Shown here in pieces: positions 1 through 6,624 of a DNA stretch of 14,546 nt. The notes beneath the pieces were generated by a model. That model was not told the origin of the DNA, did no database searches, and saw only the letters and a program-made list of their open reading frames with translations. Origin of the DNA: CAMYLR01 sp041577935 (GTDB lineage: Bacteria > Gemmatimonadota > Gemmatimonadetes > JACCXV01 > JAHWKZ01); assembly GCA_041577935.1 (NCBI GenBank), contig JBFGIA010000059.1:1-14546 (forward strand). Reading direction: 5' to 3'. The translations under genes were made by a program, and so were the position numbers. How positions within the stretch are numbered: position 1 is the stretch's first letter; each line of letters opens with the position of its first letter.

Positions 1-571
1 CCACGGAGAAGACCTCCGGCCGGGTCATCGTGAGGTGGATCGCCCCGTAGCCGCCCATCGAGTGGCCGGCGACGGCCCGAGCCTCGCGCCGCGCGTCGGT
101 TCGGTATTGCTGGTCGACGTAGGCCGTTAGCTCGTCGGCGATGAACTCGGCCCAGCGGCCGCTTACCGGGGAGTCGCGGTAGAAGCCGCCCCCCAAATGG
201 TTGCCACCGTCGGGCATGACGACCAGCACATGTGGAAAACGGCCGCTCTCGATCATGCGGTCGAGCATCGCCGGAATGTCGTAGTAATCGATCCACATGT
301 CGGGGCTGTCGAAGATGCCGTGCAGCAGGTAGACGACCGGGTAGCGTTGGTCCGTGTCTGCATCGTACCCCGGGGGTACATAGACGAGCGCGCGCTTCTC
401 GGCCGCGTCGCCGATCAGATTTTCAGCCAGCGACGGTGCGTCAACGACGTGAGCGTCGACTCGCGACCCGACCGCCGTAGCGACCTGCGCGTGGGCTGTC
501 ACGACTACACCCAGCGCGAACGCCGCGGCCAGGGTCAGCGATGTCAGACACCGGGGGCAGGTCGATAACAT
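1..571 (-). CDS. secreted alpha/beta-hydrolase esterase (esterase D / FrmB-like family), C-terminus cut by window edge
   Basis: Serine hydrolase of the putative-esterase (esterase D-like) group, probably exported to the periplasm. The first 190 residues are present. An N-terminal hydrophobic stretch ending in TAHAQ looks like a Sec signal peptide. It is followed by KRALVYVPPGYD, the oxyanion-region block YPVVYLLHGIFDSPDMW, then VVMPDGGN, and the nucleophile elbow AGHSMGGYGA with catalytic Ser171. The Asp and His of the triad should lie beyond base 1. The start at 571 is supported by AGGAG (577-581, minus strand) five bases upstream. The natural substrate cannot be told: relatives act on acyl esters, S-formylglutathione or siderophore esters. 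Immediately upstream, on the opposite strand, lies a decayed TonB-dependent receptor end. This leaves open, without proving, a former link to uptake of an esterified ligand. Family call is firm; substrate unknown. Confidence 0.88.
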   Translation of the reverse strand, partial: MLSTCPRCLTSLTLAAAFALGVVVTAHAQVATAVGSRVDAHVVDAPSLAENLIGDAAEKRALVYVPPGYDADTDQRYPVVYLLHGIFDSPDMWIDYYDIPAMLDRMIESGRFPHVLVVMPDGGNHLGGGFYRDSPVSGRWAEFIADELTAYVDQQYRTDARREARAVAGHSMGGYGAIHLTMTRPEVFSV

Positions 572-576
572 GGTGG

Positions 577-581
577 CTCCT
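577..581 (-). promoter_or_regulatory. Shine-Dalgarno AGGAG for the esterase
   Basis: CTCCT on the plus strand reads AGGAG on the minus strand, five bases before the ATG at 571. It fixes the start of the esterase. Confidence 0.7.
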
Positions 582-628
582 ACGCAGGCTGGCGCGGGAG
601 AGTTTCAAGCCGCTCGCTGGCGGAGTAG

Positions 629-818
629 CGGGGCGCGGTCCGGGCGCGCAACCGACAGCACCGGGTGGCCACGCTTCGCAACGAGGACCGGACGCCGGGC
701 TACGCGACGGTCGACGTGAGGGGTGGTGTCTCGCTCTACGGGGGGCTTGAAATCCGCGTGGGAGTCGGTGCCCGAGCCCGGGCGGACGGCGTACCTGGAC
801 GTGACGTACTCGTTCTAG
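629..818 (+). pseudogene. C-terminal remnant of a TonB-dependent outer-membrane receptor, frameshifted
   Basis: Two pieces in different frames together resemble the last strands of a TonB-dependent receptor barrel. Bases 629 to about 766 read RGAVRARNRQHRVATLRNED followed by RTPGYATVDVRGGVSLYGG and LEIRVGV; the core NEDRTPGY..VD.R.G..L..GLE.R.GV is typical of these receptors. The frame then changes, and bases 768-818 read VPEPGRTAYLDVTYSF and stop, the classic receptor end with a terminal aromatic for outer-membrane assembly. About 30 residues normally found between the two blocks (NLFD..Y.EHL..) are missing, so the junction near 758-770 is a deletion plus frameshift. Upstream of 629 there is an in-frame stop at 626-628; a weak continuation (ARWRSSGAR) may sit in another frame at about 612-638. 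No start, plug or barrel remains. It lies between two minus-strand genes and is almost certainly non-functional. Confidence 0.75.
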
Positions 819-819
819 G

Positions 820-1710
820 TCAGCGATACCGGGACAGGCTGACCCCCACCACGATCGCAACGGCGCCCAGCAATTGAGGCCCGTTCGGGACTTCGCCGAT
901 GGTCAGCCAGGCGATCGCCAGGGCGACGATCGGGATGGTGTTCGAGTAAAGCGCGGTGCGGGTGCTCCCCATGTGGCGCACGCCGTAGTACCAGAGTAGG
1001 TAAGCGACGGCGATCGAGAGAGCCCCGCTATACAGGAGTCCGGCCCAGGACGCCCACCGAATGCTGGTCCACGACTGGCTCGATAGCGATGGGGAGCTGA
1101 CGAGGAGTAACCCGATCGTCCCGATCCACAGGGTCACCGAGGTCACCGGCAGCGCGCCGTAGCGGCGGACGAGCGGGCTCGAGCCCACGGTATAGAGCGA
1201 CCAGCCGATTGCGGCGGCCACCATAAGCAGGTCGCCGCGGACCGTGGCCTGGCCGAACTCGACGCGTGCGCTCCCCCATACGATGAGGCCTACGCCGGCC
1301 AATGAGAGCGCGACACCGAGCCATGTCTTGGTGCTCAGCCGCTCGTGTCCCAGCCATGAAGAGAGAACCGCTACGTATGCCGGAACGGTGCCCAGGATGA
1401 GCGCCGAGTTCCCGGCAAGTGTGCCGTCGATCCCGAGAATGAACAGCACTTGGTACGCCGTGTTGCCGAGCACCCCGAGGCCGACCAGTGCCAGCCACTC
1501 CGAGCGTCCGAACCGTGGCAACCCACCGGTGTGCCGCAAGAAGAGCAGCATTAGCGCCGAAGCCAGAACGAAGCGCGTCGCGTTGAATGCGAGCGGCTCG
1601 AAGTCGATCAGCGCCGCCTTGACGACTGAAAAGTTGGCGGCCCAGATCAGGACCAGCGCCCACATCGCAAGCTCAGCACGGTCCGGGGCGGGGTGGTGAA
1701 TTGCGCTCAC
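820..1710 (-). CDS. EamA-family drug/metabolite transporter (DMT superfamily)
   Basis: Inner-membrane permease of 296 residues, the usual length for the family. It has about ten hydrophobic segments arranged as two EamA repeats. Repeat one starts near WALVLIWAANFSVVKAAL and contains RFVLASALMLLFL; repeat two starts near LLMVAAAIGWSLYTV and contains the family-typical ending ALYSNTIPIVALAIAWLTIGE. Members export amino acids, other metabolites or drugs; the substrate here is unknown. The longest frame begins with GTG at 1710 without a clear ribosome site. An ATG at 1663-1665 (residue 16, directly before the first membrane helix) has GAG a few bases upstream and is a possible alternative start. 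It is divergent from the nucleotide transporter, with 57 bases between the two chosen starts. Its stop codon lies two bases from the end of the receptor remnant. Confidence 0.9.
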   Translation of the reverse strand: MSAIHHPAPDRAELAMWALVLIWAANFSVVKAALIDFEPLAFNATRFVLASALMLLFLRHTGGLPRFGRSEWLALVGLGVLGNTAYQVLFILGIDGTLAGNSALILGTVPAYVAVLSSWLGHERLSTKTWLGVALSLAGVGLIVWGSARVEFGQATVRGDLLMVAAAIGWSLYTVGSSPLVRRYGALPVTSVTLWIGTIGLLLVSSPSLSSQSWTSIRWASWAGLLYSGALSIAVAYLLWYYGVRHMGSTRTALYSNTIPIVALAIAWLTIGEVPNGPQLLGAVAIVVGVSLSRYR

Positions 1711-1754
1711 AGCGGATTAGGTTACTGAACCCCAGCTCAACTGACCGCCAATAC

Positions 1755-1760
1755 AGGAGG
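1755..1760 (+). promoter_or_regulatory. Shine-Dalgarno AGGAGG deciding the start of the nucleotide transporter
   Basis: AGGAGG is one base from the ATG at 1762, too close to use, and seven bases from the ATG at 1768, which is optimal. The protein therefore most likely begins at 1768 (MANGASRK). Confidence 0.8.
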
Positions 1761-1767
1761 GATGTCG

Positions 1768-3246
1768 ATGGCCAACGGCGCAAGTCGAAAGAGCCTGTTC
1801 GAGCGTTTTCTGAGTCTCTTCACCGATGTGCGACCCGGCGAGGGTGTGCTGATCCTGCTCATGGCGCTCGACATCTTCCTGCTGCTGACCAGCTACTACC
1901 TGATCAAGCCAGTTCGCGAGGCGTTGATCTTGGCCGAGGGCGGGGCCGAGGCCAAGAGTTACCTGGTCGCCGCGATGGCGGTACTGCTGTTCTTCTTGGT
2001 CGGCGCCTACGCCAAGCTCGTCTCACGCTACGAGCGTACGCGGTTGATCACCGTTGTGACAGCATTCTTTATCGCCTGTCTGGTCGTTTTCTGGGCGCTC
2101 AGCCGAGCCGGCGTTCCGTACCTGGGCTACGCTTTTTTTATCTGGGTCGGGATCTTCAGCGTGATGGTCGTGGCCCAGTTCTGGTCGTACGCCAACGACG
2201 TCTACAACAATGAAGCTGGGAAACGGCTCTTCCCGCTGGTCGCATTCGGGGGTTCGTTTGGCGCGTTTGCCGGGGCCGGGATCGCCGAGCGACTGCTCGA
2301 CTACTTCAGCGTGTTCGAGATGCTGCTTTGGGCCGCGGCCGTGCTCGGGGTGTGCATTGGTCTGACGATCGTGATCTCGCGGCGGGTATGGGGTAAGGCC
2401 GCCCTCCAGGCCCGGCAACGGGAGCTGACCGCCAAGCACACGACCAGGGCAGAAAAGGACAAACCGACGGAGAAGGAGAGTCTGGGGTTCGACCTGCTGC
2501 TCAAGCATCGGTATCTGGGGTACATCGCTCTATTGATCCTCCTGCTCAACCTGGTCAACACGACGGGTGAGTACATCCTCGGCAAGTTGGTCGAGAACTA
2601 CGGGGCCGAGCGCACGGAGCAGGTGGCGGCCGAGGCGACGCAGGCTGGCGTGACGCTGTCGTTCGGAAACCGAGACTTCGGCGATCCGGCCAACGCTGAC
2701 AATCAGCGCGAATACAGACGGTCCGTGATCGGATCGTTCTACGCCAACTTCTTCCTGTGGGTCAATCTGCTGGGGATGTTCATGCAGCTCTTCATCGTCA
2801 GCCGGTTGGTCAAGTATGGCGGCGTTCGAGCCGGTCTCTTGTGGCTGCCCATTGTGGCGCTAGGTACGTACGCGGTCATCTTTTTCTTGCCGGCGATCCG
2901 GTTTGCTCGGCTCGGCAAGACGTTCGAGAACGCCTCGGACTACTCGATCAACAAGACCACGATGCAGATGCTGTTCCTGCCGACCTCGCGCGACATCAAG
3001 TACAAGGCGAAGCAGGTGATCGACAGCTTCTTCCACCGCATCGGCGATGTGTTTTCGGCGATCATCGTGTTCTTGGGAACGTCGGTGTTCGTGTTCGGGC
3101 CGCGCGGGTTTGCGGTCTTCAACCTCGTCGTGATCGGGGTGTGGCTGGTTGTCGTGCTGCAGATCGTGCGTGAGCACAAAGCGATCGAAGCCGGTCAGCG
3201 ACCCGAGATCACCGGTGCCGAAGAACAGGCACCGGCAGCGGCGTAG
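1768..3246 (+). CDS. Npt1/Npt2 (ATP/ADP translocase, TlcC) family nucleotide transporter
   Basis: Membrane protein of 492 residues from the 1768 start, with about 11-12 hydrophobic segments. By-eye landmarks of the ATP:ADP antiporter family are: the first helix ending SYYLIKPVREALIL (aligning with the TILRDTKDVLVV region of plastid and rickettsial carriers, with Arg in place of the key Lys); WSYANDVYNNEAGKRLFPLV at about 139-158; and SDYSINKTTMQMLFLP followed by SRDIKYKAKQVIDSFFHRIG at about 390-426, matching the KYSLFDPTKEMAYIPL..GKAAID block. Two hydrophilic segments stand out: a basic loop at about 207-240 and an acidic one at about 276-318 between YILGKLVENYG and RRSVIGSFYANFFLWVN. Parasites use relatives to import host ATP. 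Free-living homologues exist and their substrate is largely unassigned, so nucleotide or nucleotide-like exchange is inference. It converges on the SLC12 gene with only 16 bases between. Confidence 0.85.
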   Translation: MANGASRKSLFERFLSLFTDVRPGEGVLILLMALDIFLLLTSYYLIKPVREALILAEGGAEAKSYLVAAMAVLLFFLVGAYAKLVSRYERTRLITVVTAFFIACLVVFWALSRAGVPYLGYAFFIWVGIFSVMVVAQFWSYANDVYNNEAGKRLFPLVAFGGSFGAFAGAGIAERLLDYFSVFEMLLWAAAVLGVCIGLTIVISRRVWGKAALQARQRELTAKHTTRAEKDKPTEKESLGFDLLLKHRYLGYIALLILLLNLVNTTGEYILGKLVENYGAERTEQVAAEATQAGVTLSFGNRDFGDPANADNQREYRRSVIGSFYANFFLWVNLLGMFMQLFIVSRLVKYGGVRAGLLWLPIVALGTYAVIFFLPAIRFARLGKTFENASDYSINKTTMQMLFLPTSRDIKYKAKQVIDSFFHRIGDVFSAIIVFLGTSVFVFGPRGFAVFNLVVIGVWLVVVLQIVREHKAIEAGQRPEITGAEEQAPAAA

Positions 3247-3262
3247 GTTCGAGAAAAAGCGC

Positions 3263-5488
3263 CTACTGTAGCATTTCGCCGAACACGATCTCCTCGGCGG
3301 CGAGCACGAACGCCGTGGGTGGGAGTTCGCGCGTCTTCCCGATCATCTGCGTGTAGTACTCGAGGAAGTCGTCGCCGGGCTCTTGGAAGCCAAGCATGAC
3401 CAGGTCGGCGTTCTGCGAGCTCTCGCGCAGGATTTCCTCGAACGGACGGCCATTTCCAACCAACACTTCTGAGGTCGCGCCGGTCCGAATCTGACGCGTG
3501 ATCTTCTCCAGGTTGTTGCGGGCCCCCTGCGCGGCGGCGTCGTTCGGAGCGACCATCTTCAGCCGCACCTCGGCGCCCCTCCATGCGAGGCTGGTTTGCA
3601 GCAGGTAGGCCAGAATCACCATCAGCCCACCGTTTCTCCTCAGTCCGCCCCACCACACGTCGATTCGCCGGTACATGCCGTAGCCGCGGTTCTGGGGATC
3701 ACGAACGATCACCACGTTGCGCTTTGCTTCGTGGAAGTGGGTGATCATCTTGCAGTATCGATCACGTTGGAGCGGATCGGCGATGTCCCCGACCATGATC
3801 GTGTTTGGTACCAGTGGTCCGAGCCCGTAAGCCTCTACCAACCGCTCGGCGCCCTCGAAATGGTTTGGCGCCGGGATGACCCGAACCAACGCTTGCACCC
3901 CTTGGCGAGCCAAGTATTCGTGGATGTTGACCGACATCGCCCGCCGACGATCCGCCGGTGTGGAGTCGACCGGCACGACGGTCGCCACCGTCATGAGCGC
4001 CTTGTTGTGGGTGATCGCGTTGGCCAGATCGATCAGGCGCCAGCGTCGCTTGGGCGAACCTGAGAAGACGAGGATGTGCGGGCGCCAGTTCTTGGGGCTC
4101 GGTTGTTCAGCCGGCGCGCCGATTCGCAATAGGCCGGCACGCGCGACCGCCATCCAGATGCCGCGGCGGACGTCACCCCAAGTCGCCTTGAGATCGCGGC
4201 GCTCCAGCCAGATAAAGACCGTGATCACGAACACCGCTGCGACAAACGTCGCCAACGCGTTGATCAGCACCATGACGACGATGCATCCGATGGCGCCCCA
4301 CAGTGATAGCGACCAGTGCGTCTTGAAAACCGGGCGGAACGAGGGGTTTCCGATAAAGCGTTCGATGCCGGCCGCAACATTCAAGACGCCATAGGTCGTC
4401 AGGAAGAACATCGTCAGGATCGGCGCAATCACGTTCAAGTTGCCGAAGTAGACGGCGATGAGCGCTAGTGCCAGCGTGAGAGCGGTCGCCGCCCGCGGTT
4501 CGTCGTCGGGGCCGCTGCCACGGCCGAGATAGCGGAACGGGCGCGGGAGAATGCCGTCGCGCGCGAGCGCCTGAAGGACCCGGGGCGCGCCGAGTATGCT
4601 GCCCACAGCACTCGAAAGCGCCGCCCCCCAGAGTCCGAGCAAGATGGCGTCCCCCCACAATGAAACTCGGCGCATGACGAGCGGATCTTCGACCAGCGTG
4701 ACCGGGTCGACTCGGCTGGCGAGGATGACCGGGATCGTCATGTAGATGAACCATCCGGCACCGATGGCGGCCAAGGTGCCCTTGGGGATCGATCTGGCCG
4801 GGTCCTTTAGATCGCCCGACATGTTGACGCCCGCCATGATGCCGGTTACGGCCGGGAAGAAGACCGCGAAGACGACCCAAAAATCCTCGCGCGGTTGGGT
4901 GGGCGCATCCCACATCGCGGTCGGTGCTTCCGGCAACGGACTCCCGAACGCCAGCGAGAACAGCGACAACGCGATCAGGATCATAACGACGTACTGGGCG
5001 CGGATCGCCGCCCGAGCCGAGGTCAGTGCCAGGACGGCGACAAATAGCGTTGCTACCACACCGACCGAACGCGGATCCAAGATCGGGAAGATGCCGACCA
5101 GGCTCTCCGCGAACCCGACGGTATAGAGCGCCACCGAGAGAGCTTGCGCGAGATACAGGGGGATTCCCACCGCACCGCCGGCTTCGATGCCGAGCGAACG
5201 GCTGATCATGTAGTAAGCGCCGCCTGTCTTGACGGGCTGATCGGTGGCGATGGCGGCGATCGAGAGCGCCGTGAGATAGGTGATCAACGTCGCCAGGGTC
5301 ACGATCCCGAGGGTCGCCGTGAGCCCGACGTTGCCGACCACCCACCCCGACCGCAGATACATGAGGACGCCGAGAATCGTGAGTAGCGACGGCGTGAAGA
5401 CCCCCGAGAATGTACCTAGTCCACGCTCCTCCGGAGCTTTGCTCCGGGTGGGCTCAAGGGTCGGACGTCGGAGGGGAAGTGAGATCAT
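3263..5488 (-). CDS. SLC12-like cation-chloride cotransporter (APC superfamily)
   Basis: A 741-residue inner-membrane protein. Residues 1-430 form the 12-helix transport core, with hallmark SLC12 blocks: GVFTPSLLTILGVLMYLRSG (29-48), TGGAYYMISRSLG (88-100), and FFPAVTGIMAGVNMSGDLKD then PARSIPKGT (210-238). Residues from about 431 form a cytoplasmic tail containing WRPHILVFSGSP, RRIDVWWGGLRRNGGLMVIL and DLVMLGFQEPG. The IDVWW..GGL block corresponds to the IDVWWL.DDGGL block of animal Na-K-Cl and K-Cl cotransporters, so the C-terminal regulatory domain is kept, not just the permease. Likely role: coupled movement of K+ and/or Na+ with chloride, or amino acids as in other APC members; ion choice cannot be read from the sequence. 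The ATG at 5488 lacks a strong ribosome site. It is divergent from arsC with 44 bases between. A 7-bp hairpin lies in codons 14-19. Confidence 0.88.
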   Translation of the reverse strand: MISLPLRRPTLEPTRSKAPEERGLGTFSGVFTPSLLTILGVLMYLRSGWVVGNVGLTATLGIVTLATLITYLTALSIAAIATDQPVKTGGAYYMISRSLGIEAGGAVGIPLYLAQALSVALYTVGFAESLVGIFPILDPRSVGVVATLFVAVLALTSARAAIRAQYVVMILIALSLFSLAFGSPLPEAPTAMWDAPTQPREDFWVVFAVFFPAVTGIMAGVNMSGDLKDPARSIPKGTLAAIGAGWFIYMTIPVILASRVDPVTLVEDPLVMRRVSLWGDAILLGLWGAALSSAVGSILGAPRVLQALARDGILPRPFRYLGRGSGPDDEPRAATALTLALALIAVYFGNLNVIAPILTMFFLTTYGVLNVAAGIERFIGNPSFRPVFKTHWSLSLWGAIGCIVVMVLINALATFVAAVFVITVFIWLERRDLKATWGDVRRGIWMAVARAGLLRIGAPAEQPSPKNWRPHILVFSGSPKRRWRLIDLANAITHNKALMTVATVVPVDSTPADRRRAMSVNIHEYLARQGVQALVRVIPAPNHFEGAERLVEAYGLGPLVPNTIMVGDIADPLQRDRYCKMITHFHEAKRNVVIVRDPQNRGYGMYRRIDVWWGGLRRNGGLMVILAYLLQTSLAWRGAEVRLKMVAPNDAAAQGARNNLEKITRQIRTGATSEVLVGNGRPFEEILRESSQNADLVMLGFQEPGDDFLEYYTQMIGKTRELPPTAFVLAAEEIVFGEMLQ

Positions 5489-5532
5489 GCCTGGTCGCCG
5501 GGCATATCGGTCACTAGCTAGGTTCGGTTCTC

Positions 5533-5982
5533 ATGCCAGAGTCGGAACGAACGCAAGAAGCGATCCTCTTTCTCTGTGTCGCCAACTCGGCCCGCAGCCA
5601 GATGGCCGAAGGGCTGGCGCGATCGATGATCGATGACGGCCTTGAGATCTATAGTGCCGGTTCCAAGCCAACTATGGTAAACCCGCTCGCAATCAACGTC
5701 ATGGCCGAGATCGGGATCGATCTGTCGACGCACGAGTCGAAATCGATCGATGACGTACCGCTAGACCGCGTCGGTACCATTGTGACTCTGTGCACGGAAG
5801 AGGTTTGCCCGGTATTGCCAGGAGTCGAGACCTACCACTGGCCACTCCCGGACCCGGCCGCAGTGACGGGAGATGAAAGCGATCGTCTGGCTGCATTCCG
5901 CGCCGTGCGCGAAGAGATCCGCACCCGGTTGGAGGCATCGCTTTCAGTGCTTACCGGAAACGCGGAATCCAGCGGGGCGTAG
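5533..5982 (+). CDS. arsC: arsenate reductase, thioredoxin-coupled LMW-phosphatase type
   Basis: A 149-residue cytoplasmic protein with the low-molecular-weight tyrosine phosphatase fold, reducing arsenate to arsenite. The phosphate-binding loop is CVANSARS, with nucleophile Cys15 and Arg21. The second and third redox cysteines are Cys87 and Cys92 (TLCTEEVCPVLPG), giving the three-cysteine relay of the thioredoxin-linked class; the Cys15-Cys87 distance of 72 matches the Cys10-Cys82 distance of plasmid pI258 ArsC. The DP motif is WPLPDPA (Asp107). Plain tyrosine phosphatases lack the Cys pair, so arsenate reduction is favoured. No arsR, arsB/acr3 or arsM is next to it, so arsenite export must be encoded elsewhere if this gene confers resistance. 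The ribosome site before the ATG is weak. The last 32 bases overlap the 3' end of the methyltransferase gene on the other strand. Confidence 0.88.
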   Translation: MPESERTQEAILFLCVANSARSQMAEGLARSMIDDGLEIYSAGSKPTMVNPLAINVMAEIGIDLSTHESKSIDDVPLDRVGTIVTLCTEEVCPVLPGVETYHWPLPDPAAVTGDESDRLAAFRAVREEIRTRLEASLSVLTGNAESSGA

Positions 5983-6436
5983 AGTCGAGGTACCGTTCGT
6001 AGCTCGATCCAAACCGGCGCTTGAGCCCGGGCTCCTCGTAAAGAGTAACAAATAGGTGCATAAAGAGTGAGAGCGCGGCCGTAAGCGCAATCATTGCTGG
6101 CGAACGGTTGGCAAGACCGAACCCGAACAGAAGCGTCAGCCCGCCGATATACATCGGATTTCGCGTCCAACGGTAGGGACCGCCGGCGACGAAGTCGCGC
6201 GGCGGATCGAACAACGCCGGTGTACCGTGGCCACGGATGACGAACGTGCCGATACAAACCAGCCCCAGCGTTGCTCCGGCGACCATCAGCACGACACCGG
6301 GCAGCCAGGTCCACCCTGGCAGTGGCCCGCCGAGCTGAGGGTCGAACCCTCGAGATTGCAAGGCGATCCAGCCGTACGCGAGAACGAACGCGGACGCGTA
6401 GACCAGGGACCTGAGTGCGATAAAAAGCGAGCCCAC
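5951..6436 (-). CDS. isoprenylcysteine carboxyl methyltransferase-like / PEMT-type membrane methyltransferase
   Basis: A 161-residue integral membrane protein with about four hydrophobic segments. The diagnostic SAM-binding motifs of the ICMT/PEMT group are present: GGPYRWTRNPMYIGG (85-99) and the C-terminal EEPGLKRRFGSSYERYLDST (134-153) ending PRWIPRF. Bacterial members methylate small or lipid substrates at the membrane; prenylated-protein methylation is unlikely in a bacterium, and the substrate here is unknown. The start is GTG at 6436; an in-frame stop lies five codons upstream, so the gene cannot extend much further. It runs convergently into arsC, and the two coding regions share 32 bases (5951-5982). 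No functional link to arsenic is evident from the protein itself. Confidence 0.85.
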   Translation of the reverse strand: MGSLFIALRSLVYASAFVLAYGWIALQSRGFDPQLGGPLPGWTWLPGVVLMVAGATLGLVCIGTFVIRGHGTPALFDPPRDFVAGGPYRWTRNPMYIGGLTLLFGFGLANRSPAMIALTAALSLFMHLFVTLYEEPGLKRRFGSSYERYLDSTPRWIPRFR

Positions 6437-6466
6437 CGTTCCACAGTCTTATTCGCCCGCTACACC

Positions 6467-6507
6467 GCCGGCAACCGTGTGGGCGGAGAGGGGTGGTTGC
6501 CGCCGGC
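6467..6507 (+). other. imperfect inverted repeat in the 6437-6624 intergenic region
   Basis: GCCGGCAACC (6467-6476) is complementary to GGTTGCC..GGC (6495-6507) with a three-base insertion in the right arm and an 18-base loop. It lies between the start of the methyltransferase (minus) and the secreted protein gene (plus). A role in transcription or mRNA structure is possible but unproven. Confidence 0.35.
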
Positions 6508-6556
6508 CGCAACGTTGTCTAGGGTGTAGAGCGCGTTCGGCCCGGTTCCTGCTTGT

Positions 6557-6598
6557 TTGGCAATCGGCCCTCGACCGGCGAGGGTCCATTGTAGCCAA
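6557..6598 (+). promoter_or_regulatory. long stem-loop in the leader of the secreted-protein gene
   Basis: Paired segments, outside to inside: TTGGC (6557-6561) with GCCAA (6594-6598); AAT (6562-6564) with ATT (6588-6590); GG (6566-6567) with TC (6585-6586), which includes one G-T pair; CCCTCG (6568-6573) with CGAGGG (6579-6584); five-base loop ACCGG. That gives about 16 pairs with one three-base bulge and one mismatch. It ends some ten bases before the purine-rich ribosome site at 6608-6613. There is no T-run after it, so a simple terminator is unlikely. A structured 5' leader or an operator is more plausible. Confidence 0.45.
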
Positions 6599-6624
6599 TC
6601 GCATCAGAAAGGACTGCACGAAGC

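Noticed and set aside
1028..1663. 211-residue frame inside the EamA gene
   Set aside because: Arg-rich shadow frame; the EamA frame has ten membrane helices and explains the sequence.
1720..1731. GGTT-ACTG-AACC as an operator in the divergent EamA/nucleotide transporter gap
   Set aside because: Arms of only four bases are expected by chance; no second copy or recognised promoter boxes nearby.
4173..5345. 390-residue open frame on the same strand as, but in another frame from, the SLC12 gene
   Set aside because: Its translation is rich in Arg, Gly and His with no domain, and the SLC12 frame has clear family motifs throughout. It is a frame shadow typical of GC-rich genes.
5514..5521. Palindrome CTAGCTAG before arsC as an ArsR-type site
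   Set aside because: Eight bases with no resemblance to known ArsR dyads; too short to claim.
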